Assembly (NCBI GenBank): GCA_047947185.1
Contig: CP170502.1
Coordinates: 1,736,001-1,800,000, forward strand
Direction: 5' to 3'
Length of the DNA: 64,000 nt
From: JANQJA01 sp047947185
Lineage (GTDB): Bacteria; Pseudomonadota; Gammaproteobacteria; Pseudomonadales; Azotimanducaceae
The first letter of the stretch is position 1, and each line of letters starts with the position of its first letter. The notes beneath the pieces were generated by a model, which did no database searches, was not told where the DNA came from, and saw only the letters and a program-made list of their open reading frames with translations. This document shows, one piece after another, positions 34,648-43,706 of the stretch. The position numbers and the translations under genes were made by a program.

Positions 34648-36282
34648 ATGACTCAATCCGCCACCCCAGTCAAACTCGACGTCATGGTTGTCGGCGCCGG
34701 CTTCGCAGGCATGTATATGCTCTATCGCCTCCGCCAGCTTGGACTCAACGTCCAGGTGGTAGAGGCCGGTGATAATGTCGGTGGCACCTGGTACTGGAAC
34801 CGGTACCCGGGCGCCCGCTGTGATGTGCCCAGCATCGAATATTCCTACAGCTTCTCGAAAGAGCTGCAGCAGGAGTGGGACTGGACCGAGGTCATGGCAG
34901 CCCAGCCAGAGATCCTCGAATACGCCAACCACGTGGCAGACAGGTTCGATCTGCGTCGCGATATCAAATTCAACACCCGCGTTGCCAGCGCCCATTACGA
35001 CGACGAACAGAAGCGATGGTTGATCACCACGGAATCAGGTGAGGCATTCGACGCCCGCTACTGCATTATGGCCACAGGTTGCCTGTCAGTGACCAACACA
35101 CCAACAATCAAGGGGGCAGAAAATTTTAAGGGCGCCATTTACCACACGGGCCAGTGGCCCCATGAAGGTGTGGATTTCAGTGATGTTACCGTGGGCATTC
35201 TCGGAACCGGCTCATCCGGCATACAGGCGATCCCCGTCATCGCAGAAACGGCAAAACATCTGACGGTGTTCCAGCGTACGCCCAATTACACCATGCCCGC
35301 CCACAACAGGCCCCTGACAAAAGAGTTTATTGCTGATGCCAAGGCGCACTACGATGAGATTCGGGAAACCGAACGCCAGTCCCAGGCGGGGATTATCGGG
35401 TATGGTTTTGGTTTCGGCGGTGCTGACCTCAAGATGCCGGAAGAATCCATCCTGCAGACCACAGCGGAAGAACGAAAGGAGGCACTGGAGAAAGAAGGTT
35501 TTGCCGCCATCCGCCGTTATGCCGACATAGGCCTCGACATGAAAGCCAATGAGCTGGCCTGTGAAATGTATCGCCAGCAGGTCGCCAAAATTGTGAAAGA
35601 CCCGGAAACCGCCGAGGGGCTGATGCCGCGGGGTTACCCGATTGGTTGCAAGCGCCCCGTGATTGACACCGACTATTACGAGACCTTCAACCGCGACAAT
35701 GTCACCCTTGTTGACCTGCGGCGCGGTGGCATCCGGGAGATAACGGAAACCGGCATCCAGACCGAGCAGGGCCATTTCGAATTTGATGCGCTGGTTTACG
35801 CCACCGGCTTTGATGCCATGACCGGCGCGCTCCTGAACATCGACATCAAGGGGCGGGACGGCAAACAGCTTGCCGAGCACTGGGAGGCCGGCCCGCGCAC
35901 TTACCTCGGCCTGCAGATGCATGGTTTTCCCAATCTTTTCTGCATCACGGGACCGGGCAGCCCCTCGGTGCTGAGCAACATGATGGTGTCGATTGAACAA
36001 CATGTAGACTGGATAACAGACTGTATCGCACACCTCGACTCACACCAGGTGCGCGCCATTGAACCCACCGAGGCCGCGGAAAGCCGTTGGATTGAGCACG
36101 TCAACACCGTGGCCAACGGCACCATGCTGACCGCCCCCTCGTGTAACTCCTGGTACCTGGGTGCCAACATTCCCGGTAAACCGCGCATTTTTATGCCTTA
36201 CGTTGCGGGAGTTGGTGTCTACCGGCAAAAGTGTGACGAGATTGCCGCCAATGGTTATGAAGGATTTGAGCTGACCGCCTGA
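34648..36282 (+). CDS. FAD-dependent Baeyer-Villiger-type monooxygenase
   Basis: 544 aa. FAD motif VVGAGFAGMYMLYRL near the N-terminus, GTWYWNRYPGARCDVPS, the Baeyer-Villiger fingerprint FKGAIYHTGQWP (residues 160-171), and the NADPH motif GILGTGSSGIQ just after it. These enzymes insert oxygen next to a ketone to give an ester or lactone, using NADPH and O2. The ATG at 34648 has AGGGAG upstream and is preferred to the earlier in-frame ATG at 34618. The substrate may be a cyclic ketone or steroid; that is inferred from family only. Confidence 0.92.
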   Translation: MTQSATPVKLDVMVVGAGFAGMYMLYRLRQLGLNVQVVEAGDNVGGTWYWNRYPGARCDVPSIEYSYSFSKELQQEWDWTEVMAAQPEILEYANHVADRFDLRRDIKFNTRVASAHYDDEQKRWLITTESGEAFDARYCIMATGCLSVTNTPTIKGAENFKGAIYHTGQWPHEGVDFSDVTVGILGTGSSGIQAIPVIAETAKHLTVFQRTPNYTMPAHNRPLTKEFIADAKAHYDEIRETERQSQAGIIGYGFGFGGADLKMPEESILQTTAEERKEALEKEGFAAIRRYADIGLDMKANELACEMYRQQVAKIVKDPETAEGLMPRGYPIGCKRPVIDTDYYETFNRDNVTLVDLRRGGIREITETGIQTEQGHFEFDALVYATGFDAMTGALLNIDIKGRDGKQLAEHWEAGPRTYLGLQMHGFPNLFCITGPGSPSVLSNMMVSIEQHVDWITDCIAHLDSHQVRAIEPTEAAESRWIEHVNTVANGTMLTAPSCNSWYLGANIPGKPRIFMPYVAGVGVYRQKCDEIAANGYEGFELTA

Positions 36283-36540
36283 CGCGGCAGGGGTGGTAAG
36301 ATCAGCGTTTACGGCCGTGCACCCCACGGCGTCGAACAACCCTGATGCCCATTAGATACTCAATTGTTCATACGACCACCCACAACTACGGGTCACCGGT
36401 GATTTTTGGTCACACGTGTGATGTTCCGGCCCAGGAACAGTCACGACCCGCGGGTCCTGGCATGGACCGGCGGATGCGTTCCGCGGACTCACGGCAACCG
36501 TGGAGGTCACCCGGGAAAATTGAGCCGGGCAAGCCAGTGC

Positions 36541-37984
36541 CCCACCGGAGGCCCGCAGGGCCGTAGCACCACCGTCGTCCCGACCGGAGGCCCGTAGGAC
36601 CCTAGCACCACCGTCGTCCCGACCGGAGGCCCGCAGGGCCGTAGCGGAGGGATCTCGCTTTTACCTTGAGGTTTCTCCGCTTCGCGGCTAACGCCGCTAC
36701 GGTCGAAACGACAGAGTGCCGCAGGGCCGGAGCACCACCGTCGAAACGACAAAGTGCCGAAGGGCTCTAGCACCACCGTCGTCCCGACCGGAGGCCCGCA
36801 GGGCCGCAGCGGAGGGACCTCGCCTTTACCCCGAGGTTTCTCCGCTTCGCGGCTAACGCCGCTACGGTCGAAACGACAAAGTGCCGAAGGGCCGTGGCAC
36901 CACCGTCGAAACGACAAAGTGCCGAAGGGCTCTAGCACCACCGTCGTAACGACAAAGTGCCGAAGGGCTCTAGCACCACCGTCGAAACGACAAAGTGCCG
37001 AAGGGCTCTAGCACCACCGTCGTCCCGACCGGAGGCCCGCAGGGCCGTAGCGGAGGGATCTCGCTTTTACCTTGAGGTTTCTCCGCTTCGCGGCTAACGC
37101 CGCTACGGTCGAAACGACAAAGTGCCGAAGGGCCGTGGCACCACCGTCGAAACGACAAAGTGCCGAAGGGCTCTAGCACCACCGTCGTCCCGACCGGAGG
37201 CCCGCAGGGCCGTAGCGGAGGGACCTCGCTTTTACCCCGGGGTTTCTCCGCTTCGCGGCTAACGCCGCTACGGTCGAAACGACAAAGTGCAATTGGCCCC
37301 TAGCGCTGCGGTCAAAACGACAAAGTGCCGAAGGGCCCTAGCACCACCGTCGTAACGACAAAGTGCCGCAGGGCTCTAGCACCACCGTCGTAACGACAAA
37401 GTGCCGAAGGGCCCTAGCACCACCGTCGTCCCGACCGGAGGCCCGCAGGGCCGTAGCGGAGGGATCTCGCTTTTACCTTGAGGTTTCTCCGCTTCGCGGC
37501 TAACGCCGCTACGGTCGAAACGACAATATGCAGGTGGGCCCTAGCACTACGGTCGAAACGACAAAGTGCCGAAGGGCTCTAGCACCACCGTCGTCCCGAC
37601 CGGAGGCCCGCAGGGCCGTAGCGGAGGGACCTCGCTTTTACCCCGGGGTTTCTCCGCTTCGCGGCTAACGCCGCTACGGTCGAAACGACAAAGTGCCAGA
37701 AGGCTGTGGCACCACCGTCGAAACGACAAAGTGCCGCAGGGCTGCAGCCCCACCGTCGTCCCGACCGGAGGCCCGCAGGGCCGTAGCGGAGGGACCTCGC
37801 TTTTACCTTGAGGTTTCTCCGCTTCGCGGCTAACGCCGCTACGGTCGAAACGACAATATGCAGGTGGGCCCTAGCGCTACGGTCGAAACGACAAAGTGCC
37901 GCAGGGCCCTAGCACCACCGTCGTAACGACAAAGTGCAGGTGGGCTCTAGCGCTGCGGTCGAAACGACAAAGTGCCGGAGAGCC
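36541..37984. repeat. 1.4 kb higher-order repeat array
   Basis: Long units opening with CGTCGTCCCGACCGGAGGCC begin at 36612, 36777, 37018, 37183, 37424, 37589 and 37754. Spacings are 165, 241, 165, 241, 165 and 165 nt. The extra 76 nt equals two 38 nt short units (ACCACCGTCG...GCTCTAGC). The first four long units thus form two 406 bp super-units. The TTTCTCCGCTTCGCGGCTAA core is palindromic and, read on the minus strand, resembles the core of the array at 27232. It fills the gap between convergent genes ending at 36282 and 37996. Confidence 0.9.
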
Positions 37985-37995
37985 CTGGCCTCTGA

Positions 37996-39177
37996 CTAGA
38001 ACGAATCACCAGGTATCCGAACCCAGCCTTCCATCAGGATTCGCGCACTGCGGCTCATGCTGACCCTGGTGACAGTCCAGTCTGCGCCGGACCCGGTTGC
38101 TTCCGCACCAACCCGCAGGGTACCGGACGGGTGACCGAACCGGACCGAATTGCGTTCACCACCACCGGCGGCAAGATTGACGAGTGTGCCCGGAATCGCC
38201 GCCGCCGTACCAATGGCAACAGCCGCGGTTCCCATCATGGCGTGATGGAGTTTACCCATCGACAGTGCGCGAACCAGCAGGTCGACATCACTGGCCGCAA
38301 TAGGCTTGCCACTGGATGCCAGGTAGTCCGCCGGGGGGGCAACAAATGCCACCTTGGGTGTGTGCTGCCGCGAAGCAGCCTCGGCCAGGTCCCTGATCAG
38401 TCCCATGGTAACCGCGCCATGGGCACGGATGGTCTCGAACATGGTCAACAGCTTGTCGTTACCGTTGATGTCGTCCTGTAGCTCAGTACCCTTGAAACCA
38501 ATATCCGCCGCGTTGACAAAAATGGTCGGGATACCCGCGTTGATCATGGTTGCGCTGAAACTGCCCACACCGGGTACTTCAAGGGTGTCCACCAGGTTGC
38601 CCGTGGGAAACATTGATCCACCTTCATCGTCGGCGGGATCAAGAAAATCGAGTTGTATCTCGGCAGCCGGAAAGGTCACACCATCCAGTTCAAAGTCACC
38701 CGTTTCCTGCGGCACACCCTCGGTCATCGGCACATGGCCCAGGATAGTCTTGCCAATATTGGCCTGCCAGATGCGCACCGTTGCAATACCGTTGGCGGGC
38801 ACACGGGCCGGGTCTACCAGACCATTAAGAATTGCGTAGGGGCCAACAGCGGCTGACAGGTTGCCGCAGTTGCCGGACCAGTCGACAAATGGCTCATCAA
38901 TGGACACCTGGCCAAACAGGTAATCAACGTCATGGTCAGGCCGACTGCTGCGCGACAGGATAACTGTCTTGCTGGTGCTGGAGGTTGCCCCGCCCATGCC
39001 ATCTGTCTGTTTGCCATAAGGGTCCGGGCTGCCGATCACACGGAGCAACAGCGCGTCTCTTGCGGCACCGGGTACCTGGACCGCTGGCGGCAGGTCCTCC
39101 AGCCTGAAAAACACACCCTTGCTGGTGCCACCACGCAGGTAGGTGGCGGGAATACGGATCTGGGGTACATGTGCCAT
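37996..39177 (-). CDS. prpF: 2-methylaconitate cis-trans isomerase PrpF
   Basis: 393 aa. PrpF/diaminopimelate-epimerase-fold protein: IPATYLRGGTSKGVFF (with the conserved Lys), DGMGGATSSTSKTVIL, FVDWSGNCGNLSAAVGPYAI (with the conserved Cys) and TINAGIPTIF-type AGIPTIFVNA. It isomerises 2-methyl-trans-aconitate to the cis form in the methylcitrate cycle. The ATG overlaps the acnD stop by one base (TAATG), so it is translated with acnD. prpB and prpC are not nearby. Confidence 0.93.
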   Translation of the reverse strand: MAHVPQIRIPATYLRGGTSKGVFFRLEDLPPAVQVPGAARDALLLRVIGSPDPYGKQTDGMGGATSSTSKTVILSRSSRPDHDVDYLFGQVSIDEPFVDWSGNCGNLSAAVGPYAILNGLVDPARVPANGIATVRIWQANIGKTILGHVPMTEGVPQETGDFELDGVTFPAAEIQLDFLDPADDEGGSMFPTGNLVDTLEVPGVGSFSATMINAGIPTIFVNAADIGFKGTELQDDINGNDKLLTMFETIRAHGAVTMGLIRDLAEAASRQHTPKVAFVAPPADYLASSGKPIAASDVDLLVRALSMGKLHHAMMGTAAVAIGTAAAIPGTLVNLAAGGGERNSVRFGHPSGTLRVGAEATGSGADWTVTRVSMSRSARILMEGWVRIPGDSF

Positions 39178-41765
39178 TAAAGTGTTGCCTCGAGAAAGTC
39201 CTGTGCAAATCGCTGCAGCACGCCGCCGGCAGCGTAGATAGAAACCTCTTCTGCCGTATCTAGGCGACAGGTCACGGGCACCTGGACCTCGTCACCGCTG
39301 GCCCGTCGGATCACCAGCGTCAGCGCAGCGCGCGGTCCGGGTTCACCCAGCACATCAAAGGTTTCCGTGCCATCAATGTTGTAGGTCTTGCGGGTCTCGC
39401 CCGCCTTGAACTCCAGCGGCAGCACACCCATGCCAATGAGGTTGGTCCGGTGAATACGCTCGAATCCTTCCGCCACTATGGCCTCGACGCCAGCAAGCCG
39501 CACCCCCTTCGCGGCCCAGTCACGGGAGGAACCCTGGCCATAGTCAGCACCCGCGACAATAATAAGCGGCTGTTTGCGCGCCATGTAGGTTTCAATGGCC
39601 TCCCACATGCGCATTACCTCCCCTTCCGGCTCCAGGCGCGTGAGTGAGCCTTCTTTGATGGCACCATCAACCACGGCCATTTCATTGCGCAACCGCGGGT
39701 TGGCAAAGGTTGCGCGCTGGGCCGTGAGGTGATCACCCCGGTGAGTTGCGTAGGAGTTGAAGTCTTCCTCGGGTACACCCATTTTTGTCAGGTACTCACC
39801 GGCCGCGCTGCTCGCCAGTATCGCGTTGGAAGGCGAGAGGTGGTCGGTGGTGATGTTGTCACCCAGCACAGCCAGCGGGCGCATATCGCGCAGCGACCGC
39901 TCACCCGCAAGTGCCCCTTCCCAGTAGGGCGGGCGACGGATATAGGTGCTCATGGGCCGCCAGTCATAAAGTGGGTCAGGCATGTCGGTGGTGTCCTTGA
40001 CCGTGATGAACATCGGATCGTAGACCTGACGAAACTGCTCGGGTTTTACCGCTGCCGCCACCACCGCATCAATCTCTTCATCACTCGGCCAGATATCCTT
40101 GAGCGTTATGGGGTTCCCACTGGCATCTGTACCCAGGACGTCGCGTTCGATATCAAAACGCACCGTACCAGCGATGGCATAAGCCACAACCAGCGGCGGT
40201 GAGGCGAGGAATGCCTGCTTGGCATAAGGATGAATGCGCCCGTCAAAGTTGCGGTTCCCGGACAGTACCGCCGTGGCGTAAAGATCACGGTCAATCACTT
40301 CCTTCTGGATCGCGGGGTCGAGCGCACCACTCATACCGTTACAGGTAGTACAGGCAAACGCAACGATACCAAAACCCAGTTGTTCCAATTCGGTGAGCAG
40401 GCCCGCTTCTTCCAGGTACAGCTGTACTGCCTTGGAGCCGGGGGCCAGCGAGGTCTTGACCCAGGGTTTACGCGTCAGGCCAAGCCGGTTGGCATTGCGG
40501 GCAATAAGGCCGGCGGCGATGACGTTGCGCGGATTACTCGTGTTGGTACAACTGGTGATGGCAGCAATAATGACCGCGCCATCCGGCATCTGGCCGGGGT
40601 TGTTTTCCACCCGGCCCGAGATGCCACGTGCGGCCAGATCTGTTGTTGCAACGCGCGCATGGGGATTGGAAGGTCCCGCCAGGTTCCTGACAACCGAGGA
40701 GAGATCAAACTGCAGGCGACGGTCGTACCGTGCATTGGCAAGGCTGTCCGCCCAAAGACCCGTTTCTTTGGCATACAGTTCCACCAGGCGAACCTGTTCA
40801 TCGTCGCGCCCGGTTAGCCGCAGGTAATCAATGGTCTTTTCGTCAATGTAGAACATGGCCGCCGTGGCGCCGAACTCAGGTGTCATGTTGGAGATGGTCG
40901 CACGATCTCCCAACGTCAGGTCGCGGGCGCCCTCGCCATAAAACTCCAGGTAAGTAGATACTACCTTCTGCTCGCGCAGGAACTCGGTGATTGCCAGCAC
41001 GATGTCGGTCGCTGTAATCCCTGCCGGGCGTTTGCCAGTCAGTTCAACGCCAACGATGTCAGGCAGGCGCATGTAAGACGCACGCCCCAGCATCACGCTC
41101 TCCGCTTCCAGCCCACCCACGCCTATGGCGATAACACCCAGGGCATCCACGTGGGGCGTATGGCTGTCGGTACCCACCAGGGTGTCGGGATAGGCCACGC
41201 CGTCCCGGGCATGGATCACCGGGGACATTTTCTCCAGGTTGATCTGGTGCATGATGCCGTTGCCCGGTGGAATTACGTCCACGTTCTCAAAGGCGGTCTT
41301 GCACCAGTTGATAAAGTGGAACCGGTCCTCGTTGCGCCGGTCCTCGATAGCCCGGTTCTTTTCAAATGCATCCTCCTCAAATCCGGCGTGCTCCACCGCC
41401 AGCGAGTGATCGACAATCAGTTGTGTCGGCACCACCGGGTTCACCAGGGACGGGTCACCACCTTTGGCGGCAATGGCATCCCGCAGGCCGGCAAGATCAA
41501 CCAGTGCAGTCTGGCCAAGAATGTCATGGCACACCACTCGTGCCGGGAACCAGGGAAAGTCCAGGTCCTGGCGAAACTCGATGATCTGCTCGAGGCTCGC
41601 CCGCAGCGCCTGCGGGTCACATCGCCGCACCAGGTTTTCAGCCAGCACTCTTGAGGTGTAGGGCAGGCTCTCGTAGGCGCCGGGTTTGATGTCTTCCACG
41701 GCCGCCCGGGTATCAAAATAGTCAAGGTCCGTACCGGGCAGGCGCTTGCGATATTGCTGATTCAT
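39177..41765 (-). CDS. acnD: Fe/S-dependent 2-methylisocitrate dehydratase AcnD
   Basis: 862 aa aconitase-family enzyme. Cluster-binding Cys lie in ITSCTNTSNP and in AFACTTCNGMSG; other marks are LVGTDSHTPHVDALGV and AGADYGQGSSRDWAAKG. Pairing with prpF identifies it as AcnD rather than AcnA: it dehydrates 2-methylcitrate, and PrpF corrects the product for hydration to 2-methylisocitrate. It supports propionyl-CoA use, fitting the odd-chain/branched acyl-CoA theme of the window. The start is at 41765. Confidence 0.93.
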   Translation of the reverse strand: MNQQYRKRLPGTDLDYFDTRAAVEDIKPGAYESLPYTSRVLAENLVRRCDPQALRASLEQIIEFRQDLDFPWFPARVVCHDILGQTALVDLAGLRDAIAAKGGDPSLVNPVVPTQLIVDHSLAVEHAGFEEDAFEKNRAIEDRRNEDRFHFINWCKTAFENVDVIPPGNGIMHQINLEKMSPVIHARDGVAYPDTLVGTDSHTPHVDALGVIAIGVGGLEAESVMLGRASYMRLPDIVGVELTGKRPAGITATDIVLAITEFLREQKVVSTYLEFYGEGARDLTLGDRATISNMTPEFGATAAMFYIDEKTIDYLRLTGRDDEQVRLVELYAKETGLWADSLANARYDRRLQFDLSSVVRNLAGPSNPHARVATTDLAARGISGRVENNPGQMPDGAVIIAAITSCTNTSNPRNVIAAGLIARNANRLGLTRKPWVKTSLAPGSKAVQLYLEEAGLLTELEQLGFGIVAFACTTCNGMSGALDPAIQKEVIDRDLYATAVLSGNRNFDGRIHPYAKQAFLASPPLVVAYAIAGTVRFDIERDVLGTDASGNPITLKDIWPSDEEIDAVVAAAVKPEQFRQVYDPMFITVKDTTDMPDPLYDWRPMSTYIRRPPYWEGALAGERSLRDMRPLAVLGDNITTDHLSPSNAILASSAAGEYLTKMGVPEEDFNSYATHRGDHLTAQRATFANPRLRNEMAVVDGAIKEGSLTRLEPEGEVMRMWEAIETYMARKQPLIIVAGADYGQGSSRDWAAKGVRLAGVEAIVAEGFERIHRTNLIGMGVLPLEFKAGETRKTYNIDGTETFDVLGEPGPRAALTLVIRRASGDEVQVPVTCRLDTAEEVSIYAAGGVLQRFAQDFLEATL

Positions 41766-41947
41766 AACTCTGTCTGCAGTTTGGCTGAAAGCGGGATTTT
41801 ATCACTTTCAACGGCCGGGCATTACACCGTTCTCACATCAGCCTGCCCAAGCGGAGCCCCCGATAACCCGGCGATGCTCTTGCGTCAGGCTATTGTTCAC
41901 CAACTCACGTAAACTGTACGCTTTGACGACTAAACGAGGTGACTCGA

Positions 41948-42484
41948 ATGGCCAGTGTGCGCCTATCCATAATTCTTTGCCTGTTGCTGCCACTCGTCTC
42001 GGCCTGCACAGTCCAGCTGAACCAGCGCTGGGACAGGAGCAGTGCCATTGAACTTGGCCGGGTCGCGAAGGTCGAAACCCAGGCCCGGGACAGCGTTTCT
42101 CCAGAAGCCGAAATTGGCGGCCTGTCGGCTGTTGCCATGATGACCGAATCCGAATCCAACCTGGCGTTCATCAACAGCTTGCTGCCGCGGACCATGCAGG
42201 TCTACACCATTACCAGCAGCGACGGTCGGACCACCTACTTTGCATCGGAAAAAAGCCATATCGGCATCGGCGACTGCGTGGCCATCGAACGGGGACCTTC
42301 ACCCAACCTGCGACGGGTGGGAGATCGCTACTGTGATGGCACCGGCAAGGCAAAACTGTCAGAGCTTGAAACGGCTGCCACCCAGTGCCTGCTGGCGAAA
42401 CGCCAACTGATGCTGGCTCAGACAGATACCCAGCTGGCGGCTGCAAGCCGGCAGGTACAGGCGCTATGCCAGTTTGGCGGTTAA
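41948..42484 (+). CDS. Small lipoprotein, unknown function
   Basis: 178 aa. A signal sequence ending in the lipobox LVSAC puts the mature N-terminus at the Cys, anchored by lipid. The rest is soluble, with EKSHIGIGDCVAIERGP, and three further Cys near the C-terminal half. The ATG at 41948 follows CGAGGTGACTCG; a GTG at 41939 is in frame but lies closer to the site. It is divergent from acnD. No named family is recognised. Confidence 0.7.
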   Translation: MASVRLSIILCLLLPLVSACTVQLNQRWDRSSAIELGRVAKVETQARDSVSPEAEIGGLSAVAMMTESESNLAFINSLLPRTMQVYTITSSDGRTTYFASEKSHIGIGDCVAIERGPSPNLRRVGDRYCDGTGKAKLSELETAATQCLLAKRQLMLAQTDTQLAAASRQVQALCQFGG

Positions 42485-42573
42485 CACAATCTCATTTGTT
42501 CGTGGTTACACCGCCCGATGTCATCAACTCGGCTATCACCCCGCATCAGCAGCAGCCAGGCCCCCAATATCGA

Positions 42574-43596
42574 TCATCCACCCAGCACCAGGTCAGCAAA
42601 AGTGGCCAGGTCCGCCTGGCTGCGTGCACCCACCAGCAGTGAGGTCACCGGCGATTCCCGCCAGGGTGCAAGCCGGTCCCGGATGCGCTCAACTGGCCCA
42701 ACCAGCGATATCTCATCCGCGAACGCGTTCGGCACCGTCATCACCGCCTCATCCTTTTTGCCGTCCAGGAACAGATCCTGAATCTTGCGCGCCTCGGCTT
42801 CAAAGCCCATGCGCCCCATCAGTTCAGTGTGGAAATTGCGGCTCTTGGCCCCCATGCCGCCAATATAAAGCGCAAGGTTCATCTTGACCGGCAGCAGCCC
42901 TTCTTCCACATCGTCACAGATGTTGATGGTGATACCCTGCATGATCTCGAAGCCGGGCTTGCGATCCTTGATCTGGTCAGCGTAAACCTCCTGCCGGTAA
43001 GGCGAGTAATAGAGCGGCAGCCAGCCATCAGCAATTTCCGCGGCCATGGTGACGTTCTTCGGCCCCTCGGCACCCAGGAAAATGGGCAGGTCCGGGCGCA
43101 GCGGATGAGTGATCGGCTTCAGCGGTTTACCCAGTCCCCAGGCACCTTCGCCCGTATACGGCAGGGGGTAATGTGGCCCCGCGCTGGTCACCGGCGCCTC
43201 ACGCGCCAGCACCTGGCGAATGATATGAACGTACTCACGAGTGCGTGAGAGGGGTTTTGCAAAAGGCTGACCATACCAGCCCTCAACTACCTGGGGACCG
43301 CTTACGCCAAGCCCAAGGATCATTCGGCCATTGGAAAGATGGTCCAGCGTAAGCGCGGCCATGGCCGTTGCCGCCGGTGTTCGCGCACTGAGCTGGGCAA
43401 CTGCTGTACCCAGCCGGATTCTTGACGTATGCGCGCCCATCCAGGCGAGCGGGGTAAACACATCCGACCCCCAGGCTTCCGCGGTGAAGATTGCGTCATA
43501 ACCCAGTCGCTCGGCTTCCTGCGCAATCTCCACCATTTTGGGGTTGGGGCCTGCGCCCCAGTAACCCATCTGCACACCCAGTTTCAAGTCTGCCAT
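42574..43596 (-). CDS. LLM-class (luciferase-like) flavin/F420-dependent oxidoreductase
   Basis: 340 aa TIM-barrel LLM oxidoreductase: LKLGVQMGYWG, AERLGYDAIFTAEAWGSDVFTPLAW, IRLGTAVAQLSARTPAATAMAA, LDHLSNGRMILGLGVSGPQ and a cofactor-binding PIFLGAEGPKNV. The TAEAWGSD and LGVSGPQ motifs are those of F420-dependent members, though FMN is possible. GGGAG lies before the ATG at 43596; a GTG three bases upstream is too close. It is downstream of the acyl-CoA dehydrogenase at 43696 on the same strand. Confidence 0.85.
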   Translation of the reverse strand: MADLKLGVQMGYWGAGPNPKMVEIAQEAERLGYDAIFTAEAWGSDVFTPLAWMGAHTSRIRLGTAVAQLSARTPAATAMAALTLDHLSNGRMILGLGVSGPQVVEGWYGQPFAKPLSRTREYVHIIRQVLAREAPVTSAGPHYPLPYTGEGAWGLGKPLKPITHPLRPDLPIFLGAEGPKNVTMAAEIADGWLPLYYSPYRQEVYADQIKDRKPGFEIMQGITINICDDVEEGLLPVKMNLALYIGGMGAKSRNFHTELMGRMGFEAEARKIQDLFLDGKKDEAVMTVPNAFADEISLVGPVERIRDRLAPWRESPVTSLLVGARSQADLATFADLVLGG

Positions 43597-43650
43597 CACC
43601 CAACTCCCGTCTGCAATTTCTACCGAGTATAACGGGAGTTGGTCTGGCCT

Positions 43651-43706
43651 GCCTCAGGCGTACCGCCTCAGGCGTGCCGCCTCAGGCGTGCCGCCTCAGG
43701 CGTACT
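43651..43706. repeat. Four tandem 14 bp repeats over the end of an acyl-CoA dehydrogenase gene
   Basis: GCCTCAGGCGT[A/G]CC recurs at 43651, 43665 and 43679, and a fourth copy (GCCTCAGGCGTACT) at 43693. The last copy contains the stop codon of the dehydrogenase (43696-43698) and its final Tyr-Ala codons. The half-palindromic GCCTCAGGC in each unit could form small hairpins downstream of the gene. Confidence 0.85.

Noticed and set aside
36406..37811. Open frames across the 36.5-38 kb array
   Set aside because: Same cause: identical repeated peptides in opposing strands, no ribosome binding sites.
36541..37984. CRISPR array
   Set aside because: Units abut without unique spacers and no cas genes are present.
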